Positions 21,836 through 30,727 of a stretch of 64,000 nucleotides of DNA are shown here, piece by piece (position 1 is the stretch's first letter; every line of letters starts with the position of its first letter). Source of the DNA: Ralstonia sp. TCR112. Its GTDB lineage: Bacteria > Pseudomonadota > Gammaproteobacteria > Burkholderiales > Burkholderiaceae. Made by a program: the position numbers and the translations under genes. The notes under the pieces were generated by a model. It saw only the letters and a list, made by a program, of their open reading frames with translations. It had not been told where the DNA came from and made no database searches. Where the stretch lies: positions 24,911 to 88,910 of the forward strand of contig NZ_VOSS01000029.1 in assembly GCF_007997035.1 (NCBI RefSeq), in the 5' to 3' direction.

Positions 21836-23176
21836 TCAATGTTCGATGCGGGAATGCTCGCGAGTATCGCGCATGAACACGTACACCAACAGCGACAGGA
21901 AGATGGCCCCTGTCACATACCAGTAGAACAGCGACTCATGACCCGCCTGCTTGAGCCACAGCGCGATGTACTCAGCCGTGCCGCCAAAGATCGACACCGT
22001 AAGCGCATACGGCAGACCCACGCCCAGCGCGCGGACCTCCGCGGGGAACAGCTCCGCCTTCACCACCGCGTTGATCGACGTGTAGCCCGAGACGATCACC
22101 AGCGCGGCCATGATCAGGAAGAACGCCGTCCACACGTTGGTGGTCTGGCTGATGCCGGTCATGATCGGCACGGTGAACAGCGTACCCAGCACGCCAAACG
22201 CAATCAGGATCGGACGGCGGCCGATGCGGTCAGACAACCCGCCCACGATCGGCTGCAGCATGGCGAACAGCAACAGCGTGGCGCCGGACACCAGCGTCGC
22301 CTGATCCTTGGACAGACCCACCGTGTTCGCCAGGAACTTCTGCATGTAGATCGAGTACGTGTAGAACGCCACCGTACCGCCCATCGTCAGGCCCACGACC
22401 GTCGCAACGGCGCGTGGATGTTTGGCGAGCTCCGACAGCGTACCGCGCTTCTTGTTGGCTTTCGCTGCGGTAAAGGACTGCGTTTCCTCCATGTGCGAGC
22501 GCATCGCCATCGCCACCAGCGCACACAGCGCGCCGATGAAGAACGGAATGCGCCAGCCCCACGCCTCAAGCTGCGCCGGCGACAGCACGAACTGCTGCAG
22601 CACGATCAGCAGCGCCAGCGCCGTCAGTTGGCCGGCGATGAGCGTGACGTACTGGAAGCTCGAATAGAAGCCGCGGTTTTCCTTGTTGGCGACTTCGCTC
22701 AGATACGTGGCGGAGGTGCCGTATTCCCCGCCAACCGACAGCCCCTGCAGCAGCCGCGCCAGCACAAGCAACGCCGGGGCCGCCACGCCGATCGTCGCGT
22801 AGCTCGGGGTGAGCGCAATGATCAGCGAGCCCGCGCACATGAGCACCACCGAGAAGAACAGCGCGCGCTTGCGGCCGTATCGATCGGCATAGATGCCCAT
22901 CAGCCAGCCGCCCACCGGACGCGCCAGGAAGCCCACCGCAAACACCGCCGCCGTGTTGAGCAGCTGCGCGGTCTGGTCACCCTTGGGGAAGAACGATTTG
23001 GCAAAGTACAGCGCAAACGCCGAGTAGACGTACCAGTCGTACCACTCGACCAGGTTGCCGATCGAACCGGAGAAGATGGATCGCAGACGACGGCGAACAT
23101 CTGCGGGAGTGTCTTTGGTGGGGGCCTGCGCGGGCGAAAAGTCGCCCGTGACCGCGCCAGCCTGAGGCTGCGTCAT
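21836..23176 (-). CDS. kgtP: MFS alpha-ketoglutarate-type permease (metabolite:H+ symporter)
   Basis: A 446-residue MFS transporter of the metabolite:H+ symporter group. It shows the opening GNLVEWYDWYVYSAFALYFA, the loop DRYGRKRALFFSVVLM between helices 2 and 3, and GLSVGGEYGTSATYLSE in helix 5, as in KgtP and related dicarboxylate carriers. The ATG at 23176 follows AAGGAG. It is 3 bp upstream of the sensor kinase gene, so permease, sensor and regulator form one unit, comparable to MifS-MifR-controlled alpha-ketoglutarate uptake in Pseudomonas. Substrate choice is inferred. Confidence 0.85.
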   Translation of the reverse strand: MTQPQAGAVTGDFSPAQAPTKDTPADVRRRLRSIFSGSIGNLVEWYDWYVYSAFALYFAKSFFPKGDQTAQLLNTAAVFAVGFLARPVGGWLMGIYADRYGRKRALFFSVVLMCAGSLIIALTPSYATIGVAAPALLVLARLLQGLSVGGEYGTSATYLSEVANKENRGFYSSFQYVTLIAGQLTALALLIVLQQFVLSPAQLEAWGWRIPFFIGALCALVAMAMRSHMEETQSFTAAKANKKRGTLSELAKHPRAVATVVGLTMGGTVAFYTYSIYMQKFLANTVGLSKDQATLVSGATLLLFAMLQPIVGGLSDRIGRRPILIAFGVLGTLFTVPIMTGISQTTNVWTAFFLIMAALVIVSGYTSINAVVKAELFPAEVRALGVGLPYALTVSIFGGTAEYIALWLKQAGHESLFYWYVTGAIFLSLLVYVFMRDTREHSRIEH

Positions 23177-23394
23177 GGTGTCTCCTTGGAGCGTTGGCGG
23201 CGACCTTTGCTTGTGACATATCGGCACACTTGGCTGCGTGCGCGACGTCCGAGCGGTCCGCCGGTTTATGGGTGATCGCTCTTACTCAAGAAGCATTCCA
23301 TGCGAAAAGCAGACGCGCCGATGTGCCGCAAATGCCATGGCACAAGGCTTTACGGGAAATCGACGGAACAGGGGACGACGGGAGGAGTGTGCGG

Positions 23395-23452
23395 TTTCTC
23401 AGAATCGACCGGGGCAACCTGTGCGGAAACCCGCACGACCGATTCTGAGAAA
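23395..23452 (-). terminator. long branched hairpin downstream of galU
   Basis: Perfect 13-bp arms TTTCTCAGAATCG (23395-23407) and CGATTCTGAGAAA (23440-23452) enclose a second small hairpin (GTGCGG-AAAC-CCGCAC). It begins 14 bp after the galU stop codon. It could end galU transcription or protect its 3' end; no long T run follows. Confidence 0.6.
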
Positions 23453-23466
23453 GAGAGAGGCGAGGC

Positions 23467-24417
<951 letters not shown>

Positions 24418-24579
24418 GACAGCTCCATTGGTGAGACGTAGCGTCATGAGCAAGTCATATGCCAGCACAAAGCCAAGGGGGTCGACCCTTTGATGGAGCG
24501 CCATCTGGGGTGCCCTCCGTATTGTCACGGCGACCGTCTTGGCGTTTTTCCTACAACCGGTTGCAACTCCGTCGCCGCG

Positions 24580-24597
24580 ACTTTCAGCGCCGAAAGT
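24580..24597. repeat. parS-like palindrome 1
   Basis: ACTTTCAGCGCCGAAAGT, one mismatch from the perfect palindrome found upstream of parA. It lies between galU and the KfrA-like gene, 6 bp from an iteron-like copy. Confidence 0.7.
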
Positions 24598-24602
24598 TGA
24601 AA

Positions 24603-24620
24603 AGCGTACCCAATTCTGCG
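24603..24620 (+). repeat. isolated iteron-like element
   Basis: AGCGTACCCAATTCTGCG, two bases from the commonest form, adjacent to parS-like site 1. The same variant recurs at 32186. Confidence 0.75.
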
Positions 24621-24693
24621 TACTGGTCGCGCCGCCTGTGTGCACGCCGGAACGGTCGGCATCCGCTGACGGCGTCTTCAGGAATTCAGGAAT

Positions 24694-25512
24694 TCAGGAG
24701 GATGGCTTGACCCAGCCGCGGGAGACCGGCGTGGTGCGCTCGGGCGCGCGCCGGTAGGCGTCAATCTGCGCGTTCAGTTGCGCGACCTCAGCTTCGAGGG
24801 TGCGGATGCGCTGCCGGAGTTGATCGGCTTCGTTTTGCGTCTGCTGACGCACCGCATCGTTCTGCAGGCGGAGAAAGCGCTCCGTACCGGCCAGCGCGTT
24901 GGCCGCGCCCTCAAGCCGGGACACCGTTTCCATGGTCTGTTCCAGGCGCTCTAGGGTCGCGTCGGTCAACTTTGGAGGCACAGCAGGCGCAGTCGCGAGC
25001 GCCTCGCCAAGACGGCGCTCCAGGTCCGCCATCGCGGCCTGTAATTGCCGGTTGCGCGCGGCCTCGTGTTCCAGCGCGCGCTCCGCCACTTCGGCCCGAA
25101 TGCGCGCTTCCATCCACTCCGCGCCGGCCCCCGGCGCGCCAATCGCACGCGAGGCGATACGGTTGCGCTCCTCACCCGGCGAAAGCGTACCCGTTTCTGC
25201 GTGCGCCGACGGGATCGGCCACGGTTCAACGGCATCCGCGACAACGCCGCTTGCCGCAGTCCCACGCCCCTGCGCTCGATCGACTGCCTTTTGCAGCGTC
25301 GTATTGCTCGGACGTCGGCGCACTCCAGCGTCCGCCAACCACTGCACGTAGCGCCGAACGCCATAAACACGGCGCGTCACGGTGTGAACGGCTTCGATCA
25401 CCTCATCCAGGAACACTGCGTTGTCGTGCGGGAAGGCAATATCCAGCCTCCGGATCGCTTCGACGATCCGCTGTTGCTGTTCAGGCGAGAAATAGAGACC
25501 GGGGCGTGCCAT
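24694..25512 (-). CDS. KfrA-like DNA-binding coiled-coil protein
   Basis: A 272-residue protein. The N-terminal 100 residues resemble the KfrA DNA-binding domain of plasmid stable-inheritance proteins, with helical DNA-contact segments around VIEAVHTVTRRVYGVRRYVQ and RRPSNTTLQKAV. From about residue 130 it is a long alpha-helical coiled coil (RIRAEVAERALEHEAARNRQLQ, QTQNEADQLRQRIRTLEAEVAQ). KfrA-type proteins bind their own promoters and help plasmid maintenance. Its place beside parB-parA-repA supports a role in segregation or origin organisation. An in-frame iteron-like copy encodes AETGTL near residue 105. Confidence 0.75.
   Translation of the reverse strand: MARPGLYFSPEQQQRIVEAIRRLDIAFPHDNAVFLDEVIEAVHTVTRRVYGVRRYVQWLADAGVRRRPSNTTLQKAVDRAQGRGTAASGVVADAVEPWPIPSAHAETGTLSPGEERNRIASRAIGAPGAGAEWMEARIRAEVAERALEHEAARNRQLQAAMADLERRLGEALATAPAVPPKLTDATLERLEQTMETVSRLEGAANALAGTERFLRLQNDAVRQQTQNEADQLRQRIRTLEAEVAQLNAQIDAYRRAPERTTPVSRGWVKPSS
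25184..25201 (+). repeat. iteron-like element inside the KfrA-like gene
   Basis: AGCGTACCCGTTTCTGCG, an exact consensus copy. On the coding (minus) strand it is read as AETGTL, the same peptide as the copy in the LysR gene. Confidence 0.8.
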
Positions 25513-25722
25513 AGGGGCTGTGAAATGTCCTTATAGTGTACACGAAGGGTTAAAAACCTCAACATCTCCGATATAGCGTTCATTATTTTTCATTTATTCG
25601 ATTTTTGTTGCAGTCGCATTCCGAGCCGCTGAGTCCCGTCCCAAACACCGAGTCTGCCTGTTTCGGCGCATGTTTGCCGCCGACGGCAGCCGTGTTGGAC
25701 GCACAACCAAGCAAATTGGACA

Positions 25723-25740
25723 CGCAGAAACGGGTACGCC
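25723..25740 (-). repeat. isolated iteron-like element
   Basis: CGCAGAAACGGGTACGCC between parB and the KfrA-like gene. The core is an exact match to the origin iteron. Confidence 0.8.
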
Positions 25741-25779
25741 AAGGAGGGCGAGGACGTTTGAGCACCGCAGAATCGACGC

Positions 25780-25806
25780 AAAAAAAAAAAGCGCCCTATC
25801 GGGCGC
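25780..25806 (-). terminator. intrinsic terminator after parB
   Basis: Minus strand: GCGCCC-GATA-GGGCGC followed by at least ten T. It starts 27 bp after the parB stop codon. Confidence 0.8.
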
Positions 25807-25832
25807 TCCTGGCAGGTAGAACGGGGACCGGA

Positions 25833-26843
25833 CTACAGCAGCGCAACGTCCAGGCCAAATCGGCTTTTCAGTGCCTCGACCAGCGATTCCCGCGCGCCAC
25901 GATCTGCCAGCTTCACATCGAGCATCACGCGTCCGGAATCCCATTCCTTGATTGTGCCGAGAAGATCACCTTCAGCGCTTCGAATTTTGTACTGCCGGCT
26001 GACTTCCTTGACCTTGCGGGTACGCCCCTCCTGAGCCACCTTGCGGATCTGTTCGACGTCGCGGCTGGAGAGCCCTTCTTCCAGCACACGATGCACCAGC
26101 TCCCGTGTGCGGTCTTCGCCGGCGCTCTTGAAGTACAACGTCAACTCATATCCGGTCGCGATACCGATGCCCGCCGGCCGCTCCTTCATCACTTCGAGGA
26201 CAGACTCCGGCAACTTCAACAGCGCCAGGGTCTTGTTGACCGTTCCCGCAGAGACGCCGGTAATTTCACAAATATCTTCTTCTTTTTTTACTTTTCCTTC
26301 GTCAAGTAGCTGCCGCCAGGCGATGGCATTGTCCAGCACCGATTGGCCGGAACGCTGCTCGTTCAAGACGAACGACAGACGGTAGAAATCGATATCTGAG
26401 AGCCCGTCTTCGATGAAGCAGTCCATCTCGGCCTTCCCAGCGGCAGCCAAGGCACGCTTGCGGTAGTGGCCATCGATCAGGACATACCAGCCGGGCCGTG
26501 CCGGGTCTGGTGCCGCCAACCCAGGCGTCTGCTGACCATGCGTAGCGATGGATGCGGCCCGCTCCTGGACGATCTGCGGATCGTAAATGCGGCGGGCATT
26601 GAGCGGATTTTCCTGCAGTCGGTCCAGCGGGACCTTGATAACGCGCCGTTCGGAACTATTCGCAGGCGTGGGACTTTCAGCGCTGAAAGCGGAGGCGGGA
26701 GCCGGTTGGCCGAGCAGCCCGCGGGGGTGCGACGTAATCGCTTTCTCTGCCAAAGCAAAACGATCGACCGGTATTGCCTTGGTCTTCTCTGCGGCAATGC
26801 CGGCCAGCATGCCGTCTTTGAGCGATTTCAACTTCGCGCTCAT
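25833..26843 (-). CDS. parB: ParB chromosome/plasmid partition protein
   Basis: A 336-residue ParB. The N-terminal ParB/Srx-like CTPase domain has the GHYRKRAL motif near residue 127 (the family GERR-type box). It is followed by the central helix-turn-helix (EDICEITGVSAGTVNKTLALLKLP, about 190-215) and a C-terminal dimerisation part. It binds parS, spreads and drives segregation with ParA. Start overlaps the parA stop by 4 bp. A parS-like palindrome is embedded in its own N-terminal coding region and read as AFSAES. The sequence is plasmid/secondary-chromosome-like rather than resembling the primary-chromosome ParB. Confidence 0.9.
   Translation of the reverse strand: MSAKLKSLKDGMLAGIAAEKTKAIPVDRFALAEKAITSHPRGLLGQPAPASAFSAESPTPANSSERRVIKVPLDRLQENPLNARRIYDPQIVQERAASIATHGQQTPGLAAPDPARPGWYVLIDGHYRKRALAAAGKAEMDCFIEDGLSDIDFYRLSFVLNEQRSGQSVLDNAIAWRQLLDEGKVKKEEDICEITGVSAGTVNKTLALLKLPESVLEVMKERPAGIGIATGYELTLYFKSAGEDRTRELVHRVLEEGLSSRDVEQIRKVAQEGRTRKVKEVSRQYKIRSAEGDLLGTIKEWDSGRVMLDVKLADRGARESLVEALKSRFGLDVALL
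26673..26690. repeat. parS-like palindrome 2, inside parB
   Basis: ACTTTCAGCGCTGAAAGC. The 16-bp core CTTTCAGCGCTGAAAG (26674-26689) is a perfect palindrome identical to that upstream of parA. Confidence 0.8.
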
Positions 26844-27508
26844 ACACGTTCCTCCTGCAACAACTGCAACACCTCGTCGATCAAGATGTCGACTTCACTG
26901 ATGGCTTCCCGGGCGCCCGACACGCCGTGCACCGTCGCTCCAATCGCCTGGCACTCACGAAACGCAGAGCGCGAGCCGATCATGGAATCCATCAAAGGAA
27001 TATCTCCATCATCACCAAGAATCTCAATTGCTTGTTTAGCGAGCGAGACGCGTCGCTGAACCATATTCGCGAGCACACGAATACGGAGCGTTTCGTTCGT
27101 CACCTGAGCCTGCTGAGCGAGAGCCTTGGCAGCGACCGCAGCCCACAGATCGGGCGGGGACGGCACGACAGGGATCAAGGCAATGTCGGAGATCAGTAGC
27201 GCGCTCGATGACGACGGCGAGTGAACCGCCGGAGGGCAATCGACCACGATGTAGTCGTAGTCCGCCACAAACTTGCGGACCTCGCGGTGCATGGCACCGC
27301 CAGACGGTGCCAAACCGATCACAGAGGCAGGAAAGGGCTTGTCTTCCGGTGCTTGAGCGGCCCATCGCGTGGCCGTGCCCTGCTCGTCCATATCGACGAG
27401 CAGCGTTTTGCTTCCCCGCAAACCAAGGGTTCCGGCGATGTGCATGCTGACCGTCGTCTTGCCGCAGCCGCCTTTCTGATTGAATATCGTTACGATCTTG
27501 GCGCTCAC
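26840..27508 (-). CDS. parA: ParA partition ATPase
   Basis: A 222-residue MinD/ParA-type ATPase with the deviant Walker A NQKGGCGKTTVSMHIAG (about residues 9-25), the Walker A' aspartate in LLVDMDEQGTATRWA and Walker B VVDCPPAV. It lacks an N-terminal helix-turn-helix, so it is a small (type Ib-like) ParA. It forms ATP-dependent DNA-bound gradients that move ParB-parS complexes. The ATG is 9 bp from a perfect parS-like palindrome, suggesting ParB autoregulates the operon. parB follows with a 4-bp overlap. Confidence 0.93.
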   Translation of the reverse strand: MSAKIVTIFNQKGGCGKTTVSMHIAGTLGLRGSKTLLVDMDEQGTATRWAAQAPEDKPFPASVIGLAPSGGAMHREVRKFVADYDYIVVDCPPAVHSPSSSSALLISDIALIPVVPSPPDLWAAVAAKALAQQAQVTNETLRIRVLANMVQRRVSLAKQAIEILGDDGDIPLMDSMIGSRSAFRECQAIGATVHGVSGAREAISEVDILIDEVLQLLQEERV

Positions 27509-27517
27509 TGGCCCTCC

Positions 27518-27535
27518 ACTTTCAGCGCTGAAAGT
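27518..27535. repeat. parS-like palindrome 3, upstream of parA
   Basis: ACTTTCAGCGCTGAAAGT is a perfect 18-bp palindrome 9 bp upstream of the parA start codon. The position suits both a centromere site and an operator. Confidence 0.85.
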
Positions 27536-27932
27536 CAGCAGCGCTCATCTTAGGGAAGACCGACAAAAAACACAAGATCGATAAAATTCAATTCATATAA
27601 ATTTCACCGATGGGCCTCATCGCGGGCACGCCAAAGGCCGGAAAAGACTGGGTTTTCAATTCACCTAAATTGAGATCTAAATGCGGTCTTTAGCGCATAA
27701 CGATAGGCGTTCAGCCTTGTATTTACGAGCTTCCTAGGTGTTTACCAGTGAGGTGCATAAAAGCGACATTTGGGAAAAATGCCGCCCATCGACACTCTGC
27801 TCCAAACTGGTTATGATGCTTAGACAGTCGTCTGAAGACTTTGTCTACGCAAGATTCGGAATCAGCCGGTTCTTCGTGCGATGTCCGGATCGGCTGGACG
27901 ACGTGTTTTTTGTTTTTTAAAGGAATTTTTGC
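27536..27932 (+). promoter_or_regulatory. parA-cspA intergenic region, likely long cspA leader
   Basis: About 400 bp between divergent parA and cspA with lower G+C than its surroundings. The first part must hold the parA promoter. The part near cspA probably includes the long, structured 5' leader typical of cspA mRNAs, with the ribosome-binding site AAGGA 9 bp before the ATG. I identified no specific thermosensor fold. Confidence 0.45.
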
Positions 27933-28136
27933 ATGGCCACGGGTACTGTCAAATGGTTTAACGAAACCAAAGGCTTCGGCTTCATCACTCCGGACGGCGG
28001 CGGCGCAGATCTGTTCGCGCACTTCTCCGAAATTCAGGGTTCGGGCTTCAAGACCCTGAAGGACGGCCAGAAGGTCACCTTCGAGGTGAAGCAAGGCCCG
28101 AAGGGTCTGCAAGCCTCGGCGATCAAGCCGGAATAA
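27933..28136 (+). CDS. cspA: cold-shock protein CspA family
   Basis: A 67-residue OB-fold RNA chaperone. RNP1 is KGFGFIT (residues 14-20) and the RNP2-equivalent is DLFAHFS (residues 27-33). It melts secondary structure in RNA and may act in cold or general stress. It is transcribed away from parA and ends at a strong terminator shared with the convergent repA. Confidence 0.95.
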   Translation: MATGTVKWFNETKGFGFITPDGGGADLFAHFSEIQGSGFKTLKDGQKVTFEVKQGPKGLQASAIKPE

Positions 28137-28163
28137 GTTTCGGGCTGATCGCCTGAGATGAGA

Positions 28164-28194
28164 AAAGGGGAGCATCTGCTCCCCTTTCTTTTTT
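28164..28194 (+). terminator. intrinsic terminator after cspA
   Basis: AAAGGGGAGCA-TC-TGCTCCCCTTT followed by CTTTTTT, 27 bp after the cspA stop. It faces repA, so it may also work for that gene. Confidence 0.9.
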
Positions 28195-28215
28195 GCCCGA
28201 CGCTTTCGCTTGATT

Positions 28216-29292
28216 TCAGGCCAGCTTCCGTACACTGGTACGCGAGGGCTGCAGAATCAGCGCCTTGGAAGAGTCTGCGTCCACCTTCGCGTCCGGATAG
28301 ACGACCAGTACGTCCTTCAGCGCCTTGCGGAACAACGCGCGGAATTTCCGCTCGCTTTCGGTTTCAGTTCCGAACTGCATCTGCAGCGCTTCCCAGGGGA
28401 TCTCTGTACGCTTTTGGATCGTGAAGAAGCGGTATGTAAGCCAGGAATACACATCCAGCGCGAACGGCGATTGTTTGAGTGCTTTCAATGCGCGCATATC
28501 CACCGGCACCGGCCGATTTACAAGTTCGTTGAAGAACGGTTCGGACAGCACCACGAAGCTCTCGAACATCGAGCCCTGGCCCGGCTGCATCGGATCCCAC
28601 CAGGTGGACAGCTGGTCCGCCAGCAAGTAACCAATGCGATCGATCGAGAGCGGCTCCTGGTTCTGATTCTGGCTGCTCGGCGCCGACTTGTTCTGCACGA
28701 TGGCGATCGTGGCCGAGAACAGGCGAATCATCTGCTGGCGCACCAGCGTCATGGTGCCCCGCTTGCCGCCCGTGGCCATCGGGATGCCCAGGTTGTACAT
28801 GAACTCGGACAACGAGTTGCCCAGCGAAATGCGCCGGTCTTCCACTGTGCCCTGGAATTCGCCGCGCTTCTTCTTCGCCATGATCTCCTTGCCGATCCAG
28901 GCGAGCATCAGGCGCGGATACGAACCATACGGATAGCCGAAAGAGACCGTCTCCGAAACGATGCGCTGGCGCCCATTGCTGGCCCGCTCCGAACGCTGCT
29001 GCGTGAAGTAGCCCGGCTGGATCATCAACGAAATGTTGCCGCTGGAGCGTGTCCAGACCGGCGGCGCGCCCTTGGGAGCACGATAGGGGAGCGTGACCTG
29101 GACGCTGGCGCGGCTGAGGAAGCCGACTTCGCCGCTTTGCCAGGCGTCTTCGCGTTCCATTGCCTGCGCTTCATCGAACAGGCGCTGAAACTTCTCCGGC
29201 GCGGCAATGACTTGCCCTCCCGAGGGGACGATGATGCGGCCGGACGCATTGTCGTCCGGTTTCCCATTGGGTGTGAGGCGTTTGGTGACCAT
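28216..29292 (-). CDS. repA: RepA replication initiator of the secondary replicon
   Basis: About 358 residues, of the plasmid RepA_C-type initiator family used by secondary chromosomes and megaplasmids of Burkholderiales. Visible landmarks are the QRSERASNGRQRIVSETVSFGYPYGSYPRL segment in two parts, MLAWIGKE, and LTYRFFTIQKRTEIPWEALQ near the C terminus. A winged-helix fold binding iterons is inferred from the family. The start MVTKRL at 29292 or MPTMV at 29301 cannot be distinguished. The gene faces away from an iteron array, and a promoter overlapping a single iteron lies upstream, arguing for autorepression. It should recruit DnaA and helicase at the adjacent origin. Confidence 0.88.
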   Translation of the reverse strand: MVTKRLTPNGKPDDNASGRIIVPSGGQVIAAPEKFQRLFDEAQAMEREDAWQSGEVGFLSRASVQVTLPYRAPKGAPPVWTRSSGNISLMIQPGYFTQQRSERASNGRQRIVSETVSFGYPYGSYPRLMLAWIGKEIMAKKKRGEFQGTVEDRRISLGNSLSEFMYNLGIPMATGGKRGTMTLVRQQMIRLFSATIAIVQNKSAPSSQNQNQEPLSIDRIGYLLADQLSTWWDPMQPGQGSMFESFVVLSEPFFNELVNRPVPVDMRALKALKQSPFALDVYSWLTYRFFTIQKRTEIPWEALQMQFGTETESERKFRALFRKALKDVLVVYPDAKVDADSSKALILQPSRTSVRKLA

Positions 29293-29316
29293 GGTGGGCA
29301 AGAATTGTTCAGAGCC

Positions 29317-29345
29317 TTTGTACTAAAACGCCTTCGCCTTGTCAC
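29317..29345 (-). promoter_or_regulatory. candidate repA promoter abutting an iteron
   Basis: On the minus strand the -35 GTGACA (29340-29345) and -10 TACAAA (29317-29322) are spaced 17 bp. The iteron-like copy at 29345-29362 touches the -35, so RepA binding there could block RNA polymerase. Confidence 0.55.
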
Positions 29346-29362
29346 GCAGAATTGGGTACGTT
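29345..29362 (-). repeat. iteron-like operator copy upstream of repA
   Basis: CGCAGAATTGGGTACGTT, the variant with AATT in place of the central bases, directly upstream of the -35 element of the candidate repA promoter. Confidence 0.75.
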
Positions 29363-29463
29363 TTCTTATTTTTGCTCGTTGTCGCGGGAAGGGCATCGGT
29401 GGGCAACCGTCAAGGTTGTCCACGGAAGACCTTTCCTCACTACAAGCCATATATACCTTCTAC

Positions 29464-29480
29464 GTTTACTACAGGTAAAC
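29464..29480. repeat. GTTTAC/GTAAAC inverted repeat in the AT-rich origin segment
   Basis: GTTTAC-TACAG-GTAAAC lies in the AT-rich stretch (about 29441-29515) left of the tandem iterons. It may be a binding site or part of the DNA-unwinding element. Confidence 0.4.
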
Positions 29481-29529
29481 CGTATACGCGGCCCGCAAAG
29501 CCTTGCCGGTATTAGGTTCAGGGGGGTAA

Positions 29530-29636
29530 ACCGAACCAGATTCTGCGACTGCCCGAACCAGATTCTGCGCGATGGCGTACCCGCTTCTGCGCGAAACCGT
29601 ACCCGCTTCTGCGCATTGGGCGTACCGGAATCTGCG
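29530..29636 (+). repeat. five tandem origin iterons at 22-bp spacing
   Basis: Copies start at 29530, 29552, 29574, 29596 and 29619, all in the same orientation and spaced 22, 22, 22 and 23 bp (two helical turns). The right half TTCTGCG or TCTGCG is constant. The first two copies have CCGAACCAGATTCTGCG in place of the CGTACCC half. This is the core array to which RepA would bind in register. Confidence 0.88.
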
Positions 29637-29650
29637 GGGATAACATCATG

Positions 29651-29671
29651 TTGTCCACAGTGTTATCCACA
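29651..29671 (+). repeat. two DnaA boxes beside the tandem iterons
   Basis: TTGTCCACA (29651-29659) and the perfect TTATCCACA (29663-29671), 15 bp after the last tandem iteron and in the same orientation. A weaker TTGTCCACG lies at 29416-29424 on the other side of the array. Confidence 0.85.
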
Positions 29672-29714
29672 GAAAACAGAGGCTGGGCAGCGTGATCCGG
29701 GCTGTTTTTGTCTG

Positions 29715-30439
29715 TGCGTACCCGTTTCTGCGGCCGATTCGGCGTTCTTTTGGCAGGCCCTCGACCTGACAGCTGGAGATGCGTACCCGTTTCTGCGGGG
29801 ATATGGGCTGGGTCGACACGATCACCGTACCCAAATCTGCGCGTGTGCGGATCGCTGTGATTGTTCGAGCCGAGTCTGTTAAACGCTTCCCATGAAAGCG
29901 AGCACACGCTCTACACAGTGTGGCTGCGTTACGTGCGTACCCGTTTCTGCGCCGCGGCTCTCGGGCAGAGCTGATCGCGCCCCATCGAACGTTTTGTCTT
30001 GATGCTCGAATTCCGAACTTTCATCGCTGAAACCTTCAGGGAAGGGAGCGGTTTGCTGATACCTCCAGGCTCCGGCTGCTGGCCACCGTACCTGTTTCTG
30101 CGGGTAAAAAGCCTTATTGGCCAAAGGCTTGGCGTGACGCCTTGCAAACCAGGCGTACCCGTTTCTGCGGAAGCCCGCGCAGAAACGGGTACGCCCGATT
30201 CGGGCCCCACTCGCAGAAACAGGTTCGCTTTGAGACAGAGATGACGCGCGAGCATGCGCAGAAACGGGTACGGCTTCGCCTTCATGGCCCGCAGAAACGG
30301 GTACGCATCTGCGTTGTGGTTGCGCATGCCGTCCCTTGGAGATGTACGTACCCGTTTCTGCGGAGCCACGCGCAGAAATGGGTACGTCAATCGCTACGCA
30401 CGCCGCGTAGTATCTGGTTTTCGCAGAAACGGGTACGGT
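29715..30439. repeat. scattered and inverted iterons right of the DnaA boxes
   Basis: Thirteen copies. Forward copies start at 29715, 29780, 29824, 29934, 30085, 30152 and 30345; reverse copies start at 30178, 30212, 30257, 30290, 30371 and 30422. Spacing is irregular. Orientation switches near 30170. Two pairs (30152/30178 and 30345/30371) are inverted with 8 bp between them and could fold into hairpins. Confidence 0.85.
30017..30034. repeat. parS-like palindrome 4 (degenerate)
   Basis: ACTTTCATCGCTGAAACC matches the parS-like consensus at 15 of 18 positions. It lies within the scattered iteron region. Confidence 0.5.
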
Positions 30440-30727
30440 TTATGGAAGATTCGGACAGCCTTCGCCGCCGACGTGGCAGGTCTTGTCCCATGGGTGCACA
30501 GGTCATGCGTTTCGGGCATCATGCGCATCCCGCACGCTGGCCCGACCCTATGGCCGGCGCGTTCTCCATCATCCGATTCGCATGAACAGTATTTGGACCG
30601 CGCCGCCTCGTGGTGCCGGAAGCTTGCTAAGAGTAGCCTCGCCCCATGGTGGGCGTGCAGTGGGGGAGCCACGCGCAGGACAGCGCCGGCCGACGATGAC
30701 ACTTCACAACAAGAGGAGACAACCTGA

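Larger units (their letters stand above)
25513..25832 (-). promoter_or_regulatory. KfrA-like gene promoter region with GTGTACAC palindrome
   Basis: This 320-bp gap starts with the KfrA-like promoter region. The perfect 8-bp palindrome GTGTACAC (25536-25543) sits 24-31 bp before the start codon and is a candidate autoregulatory operator. Farther on are an AT-rich stretch (about 25550-25620), an iteron-like copy (25723-25740) and the parB terminator. Confidence 0.4.
29345..30439. other. replication origin of the secondary replicon (candidate)
   Basis: This 1.1-kb gene-free region between repA and a purine permease holds an AT-rich stretch, a tandem iteron array and DnaA boxes. It also holds 13 further scattered iterons and a degenerate parS-like site. 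This is the layout of an iteron-type origin. The order read left to right is repA operator, a DnaA-like box, an AT-rich and inverted-repeat segment, five tandem iterons, two DnaA boxes, then scattered and inverted iterons. Function as an origin is inferred from these elements and the neighbouring repA-parAB. Confidence 0.85.

Noticed and set aside
27723..28235. Open frame of 170 codons antisense to cspA
   Set aside because: It covers cspA on the other strand and has no motif or ribosome-binding site; cspA is certain.
29530..30439. CRISPR-like array of short repeats
   Set aside because: Repeats are 16-18 bp in both orientations with irregular gaps beyond the first five. No cas genes are present, and the context is a replication origin.
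30440..30727. Possible purine riboswitch before the permease
   Set aside because: No conserved purine aptamer elements were visible, and such riboswitches are not typical of betaproteobacteria.
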